From Akkermansiaceae bacterium UBA5020 (lineage in GTDB: Bacteria; Verrucomicrobiota; Verrucomicrobiia; Verrucomicrobiales; DEV007): a DNA stretch of 59,032 nucleotides. Positions 34,703 to 45,500 of the stretch are shown one piece after another. Below the pieces are notes generated by a model that did no database searches, was not told the DNA's origin, and saw only the letters and a program-made list of their open reading frames with translations. How positions within the stretch are numbered: position 1 is the stretch's first letter; every line of letters starts with the position of its first letter. The translations under genes and the position numbers were made by a program. The DNA lies in the NCBI GenBank assembly GCA_002396885.1, contig DGXY01000094.1, positions 8,783-67,814 on the forward strand. Reading direction: 5' to 3'.

Positions 34703-35946
34703 GCGAAGATCTCCGTGGCGGCTTTGCCTTTGTTGGCAACGGTGAACGGGCGCATCGAGGGCGAGTGGACGACCTGTTCGAGGGGCAGCCCGAGACCGTG
34801 GGCAAGCGTCGCGTTGAAATCAGGCACCCGCAGCTCGCCGGACTCGATCTCCGCCCCGCGTGCGTCGGTCGCGCCGTGAACGAAGCCGCCCTTGACCCCG
34901 CCTCCGAAGAGCGCGGAGGAAAAGGCCTTCGGATAGTGGTCGCGGCCGAGGTTCACATTGATCTCGGGGGTGCGGCCGAATTCGCTCGTCACCACCACGA
35001 GCGTGTCCTGCAACATCCCGCGCTGATGCAGGTCGTCGACGAGGGTGGCGAGCGCGGCATCGAGTTTCCGGCAGAGATCGGGCGTGCCGACGAAGTTGTT
35101 CGTGTGCGTGTCCCAGCCATGCAGGCTGACCTCGACGAAGCGCATGCCGTGCTCGACGAGCCGCCGGGCGAGGAGGCAGCCCTGTCCGAAAGGATCGCTG
35201 CCGTAGCGCTCGCGCAGTTCCTTTTTCTCCCGCGTCAGGTCGAAGGCGGCGATGTCCTCGCTCTTCATCATCTTGAAGGCGCCGTCGTAGGCCTCGGCAT
35301 AGGCCTTCACCTCGCGCTGCGGATACTTCTTGAGAAACAGGGCGTCGAGATCGCCCGCAAAGGCCATGCGCGCCTCGTGCGATTCGCGAGAAAGTCCCTT
35401 CGGAAGTTCGATGTCGCGCAGTCCGGCCTCGGGATTGTTCACGAAGAGCGGGGTGTGTTGCGGTGGGAAGAATCCCGCGCCGGGATGACGGCTCGCGTTT
35501 CCGATGTAGGCGCTCGCGGGCAGGTCGGGATTGCCCGGACCCTCGAACACGCTCAGCCACGCACCGAGGCTGGGATGCAGGATCGTGCCACGCTCCTCGT
35601 AGCTGGTGTGCATGTAGTAGTTCCCCGGGGCATGGGCCCCCTGCGTCGAGGTGATGCCGCGCACGACCCCACCGTGGTGCATCTGCTTCGCGGTCAGGGG
35701 GAGATACTCCGCGATGCGGATGCCGTCGGCGCTCGTCGCGATGGATTTCGTCGGCCCGGCGGTCTCGCCCGACTTCGGGTCCCAGGTATCGAGATGGCTC
35801 ATCCCGCCGTCCATGTAGAGGTAGATGAGGTTCCTGGCCTTCGCGGTCTTGGCGGCCTTGGCGTCCGCAGCAAACAAGCGCGGCGCGTGTACGCCCAACA
35901 ACGTGCCGGCCGCGCGGGCGATGAAGTGACGGCGATCAAGTCTCAT
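34699..35946 (-). CDS. DUF1501 protein, Tat-exported
   Basis: This 415-residue protein opens with a twin-arginine leader (LDRRHFIARAAG). It carries the DUF1501 pattern: NLIYLYMDGGMSHLDTWDP, VSLHGWDTHTNN, VVVTSEFGRTPEIN and GRDHYPKAF. The fold is related to alkaline-phosphatase/sulfatase-like metalloenzymes, but activity is undefined. It is transcribed first in the pair with the DUF1549/1553 gene. A 278-base divergent region upstream (35947-36224) must hold promoters for this gene and for the plus-strand lipoprotein; no motif stood out. Confidence 0.9.
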   Translation of the reverse strand: MRLDRRHFIARAAGTLLGVHAPRLFAADAKAAKTAKARNLIYLYMDGGMSHLDTWDPKSGETAGPTKSIATSADGIRIAEYLPLTAKQMHHGGVVRGITSTQGAHAPGNYYMHTSYEERGTILHPSLGAWLSVFEGPGNPDLPASAYIGNASRHPGAGFFPPQHTPLFVNNPEAGLRDIELPKGLSRESHEARMAFAGDLDALFLKKYPQREVKAYAEAYDGAFKMMKSEDIAAFDLTREKKELRERYGSDPFGQGCLLARRLVEHGMRFVEVSLHGWDTHTNNFVGTPDLCRKLDAALATLVDDLHQRGMLQDTLVVVTSEFGRTPEINVNLGRDHYPKAFSSALFGGGVKGGFVHGATDARGAEIESGELRVPDFNATLAHGLGLPLEQVVHSPSMRPFTVANKGKAATEIFA

Positions 35947-36224
35947 CGGGTTCTTGGGTTGGGAAAGGGTTTCGGCATCCGCACGATCTTGGCAACATCA
36001 AGCGGCCCCCTGCGGAGCGGCGTTCATGTTCGGAAGGGGTCACACTAAAAACACGTCGGATCCATATCCGATTTGCCGCCGAAACCGGAGAAAAAACCAT
36101 CCCCCATCGTTTTTTGCACCCCCGCGATCACGAGCGGAGGAGCTCTCTTGCCCCCGGGCCGGTCTTCGCGAAGAATTCACAGGATCTTCATGCGCCTTTC
36201 ACGGGAAGGGGCGAAGCTGGCGCT

Positions 36225-36575
36225 ATGAAACGCGCTTCGATCCGCCTCCTTCTCCCCCTCATCCTCCTCTTCACGATCTCGTGCTCACGGCATCCGCAGG
36301 TCACGGTGGTGAATGAATCGGCCGATCCCCTCGCGAATCTCGTCCTCTCGGGTAGCGGGTTTTCGGAACCGCTGGGTAGGCTGGCGCCGGGCGAAAAGAA
36401 GACGGTCGAGGTGACTCCGTCGGCGGACACGGGGCTGGCGCTGGAATTCGAGGCCAAGGGCACGAAACACGCCCCGCCCGCTGACGGGTATTTCGAAGCC
36501 TCGGGGCTCTATCGGGTCACGGCGAGGGTAAAACCGGACTTCCGTGTCGAGATCACCTCCGATCTGACCCCTTGA
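36225..36575 (+). CDS. Small predicted lipoprotein
   Basis: This 116-residue protein begins MKRASIRLLLPLIL and has a lipobox-like end (LFTISC), so Cys is probably lipid-modified. The remainder is beta-rich (VTVVNESADPLANLVLSG, then RLAPGEKKTVEVTP) and resembles a small immunoglobulin-like or periplasmic adaptor domain. No family was recognised. It is transcribed opposite to its neighbours and ends just before the convergent DUF1501 gene. Confidence 0.65.
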   Translation: MKRASIRLLLPLILLFTISCSRHPQVTVVNESADPLANLVLSGSGFSEPLGRLAPGEKKTVEVTPSADTGLALEFEAKGTKHAPPADGYFEASGLYRVTARVKPDFRVEITSDLTP

Positions 36576-36593
36576 GCCCTTCCTCAGGATCCC

Positions 36594-38033
36594 TCACGCG
36601 AGGATCCCGCGGACGACGTGCCCATGCACGTCGGTGAGACGGTAGTCGCGGCCTTGGAAGCGGTAGGTGAGGCGCTCGTGGTCCATCCCGAGGAGATGCA
36701 GGGCGGTCGCATTGAGATCGTGGATATGGACCGCGTCCTTGACGACGTTGTAGCTGAAATCGTCGGTCTCCCCATGGACCGTGCCCCCTTTTACCCCGGC
36801 CCCGGCCATCCAGACGCTGAAACATCGCGGATGATGGTCGCGTCCGTAGTTGTCCTTGGTCAGCTCTCCTTGGGAATAGACGGTACGGCCGAATTCGCCG
36901 CCCCAGATCACGAGGGTATCCTCGAGCATGCCCCGTTCCTTCAGCTCGGCGAGAAGGGCGGCGGTGGGCTGGTCGGTATCATGGCACTGACTGCGTATGC
37001 CACTCGGCAAGTTGTTGTGCTGATCCCAGCCGCGATGGTAGAGCTGGATAAAGCGCACACCGCGCTCGGCGAGGCGGCGGGCAAGGATGCAGTTCGCCGC
37101 GTAGGTGCCGGGCTTTTTCGACTCGGGCCCGTAGCGCTCGTGGATGTCGGCGGGCTCCTTCGAGAGATCGGCCAGCTCCGGCACGGCCGCCTGCATGCGG
37201 AAAGCCATCTCGTACTGGTCGATGCGGGCGAGGATCTCGGGATCCTGCTCGGCGGAAAAGTTCATCCGGTTGAGCGAGGCGACATCATCGAGCATGGCGC
37301 GGCGGCGGTCGGAATTGATCCCCGGTGGATTCGAGAGATAGAGGACGGGATCGTTTCCCGAGCTGAAACGCACGCCCTGATAACGCGAAGGCAGGAAGCC
37401 TGCTCCCCACATGCGCTCGTGGAGTGGCTGGGCGTTCGTCGGTCCGCTCGGCCGCGAGATCAAGGCGACGAAAGCGGGCAGGTCCGCGTTTTCCGAACCG
37501 AGGCCGTAGGACACCCACGCACCGAAGGCGGGTCGACCGCCAATCTGGTGTCCTGTCTGGAGCAGCGTCATGGCCGGGTCGTGATTGATCGCCTCGGTAT
37601 GGAGCGAGCGGATCACGCAGATCTCATCGGCGAACTTCGCGGTGTGAGGGAGCAATTCGCTCAACCACATCCCGCTTTTTCCGTGCTGTTTGAATGAGAA
37701 GACCGAGGGTGCCACGGGAAAGCGCTTCTGCCCCGAAGTCATGCCGGTGAGCCGCTGGCCGCTGCGGATGGAGTCGGGGAGATCTTTGTCGAATTGCGAA
37801 GCGAGGTTGGGCTTGTAATCGAAGAGATCGATCTGCGAAGGCGCCCCGGCCTGGGTAAGCCAGATGATGCGCTTGGCTCTGGGAGCGCGGTGGGGCTTCG
37901 TCTCGGCGAAAAGCGGACCCGGATCGATCAGGCTCGCCAAAGCAGCAAGGCCGATCCCGGAGCCACCGCGATTGAGGAAATGACGACGCGAGATTTCGTT
38001 CGCGATGATTTCGGTGTTCAGGGGTTTCATCAT
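36594..38033 (-). CDS. DUF1501 protein, Tat-exported
   Basis: This 479-residue protein has a twin-arginine leader after a short extension (ISRRHFLNRGG) and the DUF1501 motifs IIWLTQAGAPSQIDLFD, QLYHRGWDQHNNL, LVIWGGEFGRT and GRDHHPRCF. It is the second member in the window and more like the third (41039-42496) than the first. The start overlaps the stop of the preceding PSD gene at 38030-38033. It is the last gene of an apparent four-gene operon reaching back to 45585. Confidence 0.9.
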   Translation of the reverse strand: MMKPLNTEIIANEISRRHFLNRGGSGIGLAALASLIDPGPLFAETKPHRAPRAKRIIWLTQAGAPSQIDLFDYKPNLASQFDKDLPDSIRSGQRLTGMTSGQKRFPVAPSVFSFKQHGKSGMWLSELLPHTAKFADEICVIRSLHTEAINHDPAMTLLQTGHQIGGRPAFGAWVSYGLGSENADLPAFVALISRPSGPTNAQPLHERMWGAGFLPSRYQGVRFSSGNDPVLYLSNPPGINSDRRRAMLDDVASLNRMNFSAEQDPEILARIDQYEMAFRMQAAVPELADLSKEPADIHERYGPESKKPGTYAANCILARRLAERGVRFIQLYHRGWDQHNNLPSGIRSQCHDTDQPTAALLAELKERGMLEDTLVIWGGEFGRTVYSQGELTKDNYGRDHHPRCFSVWMAGAGVKGGTVHGETDDFSYNVVKDAVHIHDLNATALHLLGMDHERLTYRFQGRDYRLTDVHGHVVRGILA

Positions 38034-41029
38034 TTCGTGACCGTCTCGTCCAGATTCATCAGGGTGCTCGCCACGGTTGCAAACGCGGCCAACTCGACGG
38101 GATCGAGGGCGGCGGCGGCTCTCACCTCCCCGACGGAGAGAAAGGCTTCGGCCGCCTCTGGATCGCCGGCAAAGTCGGCCCTGGCCCGATCGAAGGCCGC
38201 CTTCAGCACCGCCATTTCCGCCTCGCGCGGGGCCCGCGCCAGCAGGAGCCGGAACCCGTGATTCAGCCGCCCCGCGACCGTCGCGCCGCCTTCGCGCATC
38301 ATCCGCTGGGCCAGAAAACGCGCCGCCTCCACATAGGCCGGATCATTCATCAGGTTCAGCGCCTGCAGGGGGGTGTTGGTGCGCTGGCGACTGAGGGTGC
38401 AGGTCTCGCGGAATGGCGCGTCGAACAGCAGCATCGCCGGATGCGGCACGCTGCGTTTCCAATAGGTGTATAGGCTGCGGCGATGCAGATCTTCCCCGAC
38501 GCCCTGCTGATAAGTCGCCTTGGGGTTGTCCCGCTGCGCGACCACCTGCTCATAGAGGCCGGGCGGATGATAGGGCTTCACGGAGGGGCCGCCGAGTTTC
38601 GTCACGAGCAGTCCGCTCGCGGCGAGGGCCTGGTCGCGGATCATTTCGGCGGGGAGACGATGCCGGGGTCCGCGCGAGATCAGGCGATTGTCAGGATCCC
38701 GCTCGCGCCTGAGAAGAGGCGACGCGGACTGCTGGCGGTAGGCGGCGCTCGTGACCATCATGCGCACAAGTCCCTTCACATCCCAGCCGCTCTCCCGGAA
38801 GCGCAGCGCGAGCCAATCGAGCAAGCCGGGATGGCTCGGCGCCTCGCCCTGCGATCCGAAATCCTCGCTCGTGCGGACGAGACCGGTGCCGAAGATCCGT
38901 TGCCAATGCCGGTTCACGATCACCCTCGCGGTGAGGGGGTTGTCCGCCCCGACGAGCCAGCGTGCCAGTCCGAGCCGGTTCGCGGGATGGCCGGAGGGAA
39001 GGGGCGGCAGCACCGCTGGGGTCGCGGCGACGACGGTTTCACCGGGCTTGTCATAGGCTCCGCGCATGAGGATGTGGGTCGGACGTGGCTCCTTCATCTC
39101 CTCCATGACTAGGGTGGTGGGAATCTCCAGCTCAGCCGCCTCGATCTGCTTTTTCAACGAGGCCAGTTCATCGGAAAGGCGGCGGTGCTCCGGCTCCTGG
39201 GCAAGGCGGAAGTCGGACAGCTGTTTCGTCTCGGCCGGGCTGCGCGCAGCGGATTCTTTTTTGGCTAATGTCAGGATCGCGGTCGGGGCCAGCATCGCGG
39301 GAGCGATATCGGTGACGTGGAACCGCCAGCGCGAAGAGCCTCCCGCGTTTTCGATTCCGATCTGCCACTCGACTTCCGCCCCGGCCGCTGCGGCGTCGCG
39401 CGGTGGCTCCCATTCGAAGACGGCTTGGAACGGCCGCTCCTTCGTCGCCGAAGCCGCTGCCACGCTGCGCCGGTCTCCGTCGAACACCTTGGTGAGCTCG
39501 GCGGCGGCGAGGGAATCTCCCGAAACGACCGGACGTAGCGCCGGCGCCGGCGCGGTCACGATCTTGAACTCGCTCCAACGGACGCTCGCCGCATCCGCGA
39601 CGGCCGCGCCCTCGATGCGCAGGGCCGTGATCCGCCCAGCCGGAATTTTCGCCCGGATCGTGATGGTGTTGGAACGCGACTCCTGCGGTCCGATCTCGAC
39701 GACGCGCCGGGCCGCGTCGAGAACCGGGGGCTGGTCGCCCCCTTTCGCGTCGAGCAATTCGACCTCTCGCCAGTTCACCGTCGCGCAGGCGAGCGCTCCC
39801 GCCCAGGCCTCAAGGCCGCTTTTACCCCCCTCGGCGAGTGCCGCGAGTTGGTCGGCAGCCGCCTTCGATTTTTCGTTCAACCCCGCGATCTTGGCCTCGA
39901 TCGCGGGCGCGGGCAGCTTCACGAACGGTGGCGCGTTCGTCCGGATGGGATTGCCGTAGAGCCCCACCCCACGCTCCGGCACGTTGTGGAAGAAGGCTTT
40001 CATCGCGTAGAAATCGCGCTGGGTGAAAGGGTCGTACTTGTGATCGTGGCAGCGGGCACAGTTGAAGGTCTGTCCCAGCCACACCGCCGCGGTCGTCTCG
40101 ACCCGGTCGGCGGTGTATTCGGCGAGGAACTCGTCGGCGAGCACGCCGCCCTCCTCGTTGAGCATGTGATTGCGGTGAAAGCCCGTCGCGATCTTCTGGT
40201 CGAGAGTGGCCTCCGGGAGGAGGTCGCCGGCGATCTGCTCGATCGTGAATTGGTCGAAGGGCTTGTTCTCGTTGAAGGCGCGGATGACCCAGTCCCGCCA
40301 CGGCCAAAGCTCGCGGTCGCGGTCGACCTGATAGCCGTTGGAGTCGGCATATCGCGCGGCGTCGAGCCAGTCCACCGCCATGCGTTCACCATATTGCGGG
40401 GATCCCAGGAGACGGTCGACGACAGTCTCGTAGGCTGCGTCCGACGCGTCCGCGAGAAAGGCATCGACCTCCGCCGGCGTCGGCGGCAGACCAGTCAGGT
40501 CGAGCGTGACCCGGCGGATGAGAGCTTCCTTCGAAGCTTCAGGAGAAGGTGCCAGCCCCTCGGCCTCGAGCCTTGCGAGGAGAAAGCGGTCGAGATCGCC
40601 GCGAGGCCAATCGGACTGCCGCACCGGAGGAGCCGCGGCGGAACGGATCGGAGAAAAAGCCCAATGCGGCTCATAGTTCGCGCCGGATTCGATCCAGCGT
40701 TTCAAGATGTCCTTTTGCGCCGCGCTCAGACGCTTGTGCGACTTCGGCGGCGGCATCACCTCGTCGGGATCATCGCTCAGGATCCGCGTCCAGGCCGCGG
40801 ACTTGGCGAGATCTCCCGGCACGATGGCGCGAACGCCTTCTTTCTCCGCCGTGGCTCCCTCGAACGTGTCGAGGCGCAGTCCGGCTTTCCGCTCGTTCGG
40901 GTCGGTTCCATGGCAGAAGTAGCAGTTGTCCGACAGAATCGCCCGCACCTCGCGGTTGAAGGAAATCTCGGACGCAACGCCGGTGCCCAACCCGAAGCAA
41001 CCGGCCAGCAAAACGAAGCAAATCCTCAT
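38030..41029 (-). CDS. PSCyt1-DUF1549-DUF1553 protein (planctomycete cytochrome C-like)
   Basis: This 999-residue exported protein has an N-terminal PSCyt1 domain with the haem motif CYFCHG and MPPPKSHKRL, then DUF1549 with CARCHDHKYDP, a roughly 200-residue beta-sandwich-like insert in the middle, and DUF1553 (ARVIVNRHWQRIFGTGL). Two CxxCH motifs suggest covalent haem binding and electron transfer outside the cytoplasm. It is coupled to the DUF1501 gene downstream and starts 9 bases after the stop of the preceding DUF1501 gene. The role is unknown. Confidence 0.88.
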   Translation of the reverse strand: MRICFVLLAGCFGLGTGVASEISFNREVRAILSDNCYFCHGTDPNERKAGLRLDTFEGATAEKEGVRAIVPGDLAKSAAWTRILSDDPDEVMPPPKSHKRLSAAQKDILKRWIESGANYEPHWAFSPIRSAAAPPVRQSDWPRGDLDRFLLARLEAEGLAPSPEASKEALIRRVTLDLTGLPPTPAEVDAFLADASDAAYETVVDRLLGSPQYGERMAVDWLDAARYADSNGYQVDRDRELWPWRDWVIRAFNENKPFDQFTIEQIAGDLLPEATLDQKIATGFHRNHMLNEEGGVLADEFLAEYTADRVETTAAVWLGQTFNCARCHDHKYDPFTQRDFYAMKAFFHNVPERGVGLYGNPIRTNAPPFVKLPAPAIEAKIAGLNEKSKAAADQLAALAEGGKSGLEAWAGALACATVNWREVELLDAKGGDQPPVLDAARRVVEIGPQESRSNTITIRAKIPAGRITALRIEGAAVADAASVRWSEFKIVTAPAPALRPVVSGDSLAAAELTKVFDGDRRSVAAASATKERPFQAVFEWEPPRDAAAAGAEVEWQIGIENAGGSSRWRFHVTDIAPAMLAPTAILTLAKKESAARSPAETKQLSDFRLAQEPEHRRLSDELASLKKQIEAAELEIPTTLVMEEMKEPRPTHILMRGAYDKPGETVVAATPAVLPPLPSGHPANRLGLARWLVGADNPLTARVIVNRHWQRIFGTGLVRTSEDFGSQGEAPSHPGLLDWLALRFRESGWDVKGLVRMMVTSAAYRQQSASPLLRRERDPDNRLISRGPRHRLPAEMIRDQALAASGLLVTKLGGPSVKPYHPPGLYEQVVAQRDNPKATYQQGVGEDLHRRSLYTYWKRSVPHPAMLLFDAPFRETCTLSRQRTNTPLQALNLMNDPAYVEAARFLAQRMMREGGATVAGRLNHGFRLLLARAPREAEMAVLKAAFDRARADFAGDPEAAEAFLSVGEVRAAAALDPVELAAFATVASTLMNLDETVTK

Positions 41030-41038
41030 GTGATCAAA

Positions 41039-42496
41039 TCAAGTGAGAATGTCCCGGATGACATGTCCGCCCACGTCGGTGAGCCGGTAATCTCGGCCGC
41101 TGTGGCGGTAGGTGAGTTTTTCGTGATCGATGCCGAGGAGGTGCAGCATCGTGGCGTGGAGGTCGTTGACATGGACGCGGTTCTCCACCGCTTTGTAGCC
41201 GAACTCGTCGGTCGCGCCGTAGTGGACTCCTCCCTTGATGCCGCCTCCGGCCATCCAGAGGGTGAAACCGTTCGGATTGTGATCGCGTCCGACGGACCCC
41301 TGAGAATCGGAAGTACGTCCGAATTCGCCTCCCCAGATCACGAGCGTCTCATCGAGAAGCCCGCGTGAAGCAAGGTCGGCAATGAGGGCGGCGGCCGGTT
41401 GATCGGTCGCGGCGGCGCAGGCACGGTGGTTCGTCTCGATGTTGTTGTGACCGTCCCAAGGCACGTCGTCGACGGCACCGTCGCCTCCGGCGTTTTTTCC
41501 GGCGAAAATCTGCACGAAGCGCACCCCGCGCTCGACGAGTCGCCGGGCGGTGAGGCACTGGCGGGCGAAGACTTCGCAATTCTTGTTGTCGAGCCCGTAG
41601 AGCTTTTTCGTCGCCTCGGTTTCCCCGGCAAGTTCGATCGCTTCGGGTGCCGACATCTGCATCCGGTAGGCGAGCTCGAAGGAATTGATGCGCGCGGCGA
41701 GGTCGCCCTGGGTCGGGCGGACTTCCAGATGGCGCTGGTTCATTTCCTTGAGCAGATCGAGGGAGGCGCGCTGCTGCGCCTCGCTCTGGACCTTCTGCCG
41801 GGCGAGGTTGTCGATGACCCCATTGCGCTTCGCATCGAGAGTGAGGGCCTGATAGGTCTTGGGCAGGAATCCCGCCGACCAGATCTGGTCGTCGCCGCGC
41901 GGACGCCTTTCGTGCATGACGACGAAGGCGGGCAGGTTCCGGTTCTCCGCGCCGAGACCGTAGGTCATCCAGGCTCCGGCACTGGGATGGCCGGGCTGGC
42001 TAACCCCGCACATCAGCTCCATCGAGGCGGGGGCGTGGTTGTTGGCCTTCAGATACATCGAGTGGATGAAGGCCATGCGGTCCACATGCTGCGAGAGGTG
42101 CGGGAAGATATCGGAGACCCAGGTCCCCGACTCGCCGTGCTGGTTCCAGCCGAAGGGCGACTTCAGGATCTTGCCGCTGGTCGTGAAAAAGCCCGTCTTC
42201 GCATCGCTGCCCGGGAGAGGCTCGCCGTTGCGTTTCTGCAGCTCCGGTTTGTAATCCCAGGTGTCCACCTGCGACGGCGCGCCGGTCATGAAGAGCCAGA
42301 TCACGGACTTCGCCTTCGGCGCGAACAGAGGCGGACGCGTCGCGAGTGGATCACCCCCAACCGGGGACGCCCCGAGGGCGCGCTGCTCGTGCAGCATCGA
42401 AGCGAGCGCGACCGAGCCGAAGCCGAGGCACGATTGTTTCAGAAAGCGGCGGCGGGCGGGCAGGATAAGGGAATCGGGGTTGGATTCGTTGAACAT
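41039..42496 (-). CDS. DUF1501 protein, Tat-exported
   Basis: This 485-residue protein has a twin-arginine leader (ARRRFLKQSCLG) and DUF1501 motifs VIWLFMTGAPSQVDTWD, DVPWDGHNNIE, LVIWGGEFGRTSDS and GRDHNPNGF. The ATG at 42496 was preferred; a TTG at 42538 that overlaps the previous stop would add 14 residues and remains possible. It stands between two PSD genes in the four-gene unit. Confidence 0.88.
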   Translation of the reverse strand: MFNESNPDSLILPARRRFLKQSCLGFGSVALASMLHEQRALGASPVGGDPLATRPPLFAPKAKSVIWLFMTGAPSQVDTWDYKPELQKRNGEPLPGSDAKTGFFTTSGKILKSPFGWNQHGESGTWVSDIFPHLSQHVDRMAFIHSMYLKANNHAPASMELMCGVSQPGHPSAGAWMTYGLGAENRNLPAFVVMHERRPRGDDQIWSAGFLPKTYQALTLDAKRNGVIDNLARQKVQSEAQQRASLDLLKEMNQRHLEVRPTQGDLAARINSFELAYRMQMSAPEAIELAGETEATKKLYGLDNKNCEVFARQCLTARRLVERGVRFVQIFAGKNAGGDGAVDDVPWDGHNNIETNHRACAAATDQPAAALIADLASRGLLDETLVIWGGEFGRTSDSQGSVGRDHNPNGFTLWMAGGGIKGGVHYGATDEFGYKAVENRVHVNDLHATMLHLLGIDHEKLTYRHSGRDYRLTDVGGHVIRDILT

Positions 42497-42534
42497 GATC
42501 GGCGGGAGGCGGGAAGGCGAAAAAGACCGTTCAA

Positions 42535-45500
42535 TCAATCGACGTAGATGAACTCGTTCAGGCTGAGGAGCGCGAGACAGAACTCGCGCATCGCCTGGGT
42601 CGCGGAGTCGGGTTGATTCCCCAGTATCGCCGCCTGCTGGTCGATGTAGGATTTCATGCGAGCCACTTCATCGGGTCCAGGGGAACGTCCGAGGGCGATC
42701 CCGTAGGCCAGGGTGATGGCTTCCTCGGTCGTCGCGGGCCGGGCGGCCTCGACGCGGGCCTCGAGACGGTTCGCGATGTCGCGGACGAAATTAGAATTCA
42801 TCATCGCAAGGGCCTGGGTCGGCACGGTCGTGTTCCCACGATCGCCGATGCTCTGGGTCGGCTCCGGCGCGTCGAACATCGTCATGATCGGAACGAGCTC
42901 GCTCCGCTTCACCCGGAGATAGACGCTGCGCCGGCCGCTCTCGGCGTTTGCCTCGGAGGGTCCGTACATCGTAACGTCGAGGCGGTCGCCGACCTGCAGA
43001 AGGGCGTCGCGGATAGCCTCGGCCTCGAGCCGACGCGCGGGACGGTGGGCCCAAAGGTGGTTCGCGGGATCCAACCGTATCTGCTCCGGAGTCACTTCAC
43101 CGGACTGCGTGTAAACCGAACTGAGCATGATGAGCCGATGAATCGGCTTGAGGCGCCAGCCGTTTTCGATCAATTCGGCGGCGAGCCATTCGAGCAATTC
43201 CGGATGCGTCGGCTGTTCGCCCTGCGAACCGAAATCATTGGTCGTCGCGACGAGACCGCGGCCGAAATGCTGCCGCCACATGCGGTTCACGATCACGCGG
43301 GCCAGCAGCGGGCCACTCCCGGACTCCTCGTCGGTGATCCAGTTCGCCAGCGAAATCCGCGGGTGCACGGCCGGCTTTTTGTCCTCCGGCGCAGGAACCC
43401 AGCGCCGCTCGGCCTCTTCCGTACGCATCAGCACCTGCACGAAATTGGGATTCGCCTTGCCCTCCTTGCGTTCCACTTCGCCGCGCCGCAGAAAGTAAAC
43501 CTCCTGTCCGCCATCCTTCGAGGTGTAGACTTCTGTCAGGACCGGCTGTGGGCGCTTGCGTTCATGGAGAGCCACGGCGGTGTAGAGGTCTTTCGTGGGC
43601 ACGTCAAAATGACTGAACCAGCGCGGCAGGCTCTTGTTCGCGGCGATGGCCTTGGCATCCGGATTGCCCGCGAGGAACGCCTGGATCTCACGCAAACTCT
43701 GCATTTCGATGCGGTCGGCGAGCGTCGCCTCAACCGGACCGTTGGCAAAGGCGAGCCGCATCCGGCCGAGACCGAAATGATTCGAGAATCGCAGTTGAAA
43801 CTCGAACTCGGTGCCACCGGCGAACCCCGTCGCTTCGCCATCGATCGCGAAGACCGCCGCGTGGTCTTCGCCCGTATGCGGGGCGACCGCCCACCCGGTA
43901 TTGCCATTGTTGTCGAAGGCCTGGGCGAGTGGGTATCCGCTCTGCTCGAACGTAGCCTTCACCGCTTTGAGTTTCAGGGGGACCGGCGCGGTTTTATCCA
44001 TCGGATCGAGGGGACGGGCGATGACCTTCAGATCCCCGAGGACAAAGTTGCCATTGTCGGAAAGACCTGGGCCCTTCGAAGGCAGCGAGGGATCGCTCAA
44101 GGCATCGAGCCGGAAGGCGCGCACGCCCTTCTGAAGGGTGTGCACTTTCACGGTGTAGAGATCGTCCTTGCTCTTTAATCCAAGATAGAGCACCTGCCCG
44201 TCGAGGTCCGGGGTGAGACGGGCGCTCTGGGCCAGGGCGGTTTTGACCTCGAAAATCTGCCAAGGCGCGTCGGCGTTCAGCGTCGGCAGGGTCGTCTTCC
44301 TCCACGCTTCAAAACGCGCCGGGAAGCCGGCCGTCTCGAAGGTCTTTAACGCCGCCTGAAAGGGCGCTCCGGCGGCGTTATGGACCTCGAGTTTTTTCAC
44401 CGTCTCGGCGTGAGAAAGATCGATTTTGCTGGGCGAATGGACCGTGGTCGCAAGAGCGGCGGCGATCCCGTAATAGTCTTTCTGCGGCAGCGGATCGAAC
44501 TTGTGGTCGTGGCAGCGGACGCAGGCCATCGTGAGCCCGAGAAAACCGCTCCCGATCGTCGAGACCATGTCGTCGAGCTGATCATAGCGGATCTTCTCCA
44601 CCGTCTTCGCCGTGATCTGTCCCGGATACGGCCCCGCGACGAGGAATCCCGTGGCACTAGCTCCGGCATACTCGCCGGGCATCAGTTTGTCGCCGGCGAG
44701 CTGCATGCGGATGAATTCATCGTAGGGCATGTCGTCATTGAGCGCCTCGATGACCCAGTCGCGGTAGTGGTAGGCCCCGGGGCGGAAGCCGTCGAACTCG
44801 TAGCCGCCGCTCTCCGCGTAGCGCACCACATCGAGCCAGTGCCGTCCCCATCGCTCGCCGTAGCGCTCGCTCCCGAGGAGACGGTCGATCAGTTTCGTGT
44901 AGGCATCCGACGAAGCGTCTTTCAGAAAAGCCTCACGCTCCGCCGGGGTCGGCGCGAGGCCGGTCAGGGCAAAGGTGGCCCGCCTCAATAAGACCTCTTT
45001 TGACGCCGGTCCGTTCGCGGTCAACCCGGCGGCCTCCTGTTTGGCGAGAATGAAAGCATCGATCGGAGTCCGGACCCACTCCGCATTCTTTACGACCGGC
45101 GCCGCGGGACGCTCCGTCGGCTGGAAGGACCACCATTGTTTGCCCGCGGACACGTCGATCGCCTTCTTATGGGAAACCGGGGGTGCGCTCGCGAGCCGGG
45201 GATCGGGGGCTCCCATTTCGATCCACTTCGTCAGGTCGGCAATCACCGCGGCCGAAAGCTTCCCCTTGGGCGGCATCTCCACCCCCTTGATCTCGTGATT
45301 GAGGACCTTCAAGAGAAGGCTCTCCGCCGGCTTGCCGGAAACGATCACAGGCCCCGTTTCGCCCCCGGTCGCGAGTCCTTCGCGGCTGTCGACGAAGAGA
45401 CCGGCCTTCAGTTTCCCTTTGCCCTGAGCCTCGGCGGAATGGCATCCATGACAGTTCTCCACGAGGACGGGCCGGATCTTGCTTTCAAAGAAGGCGAGCT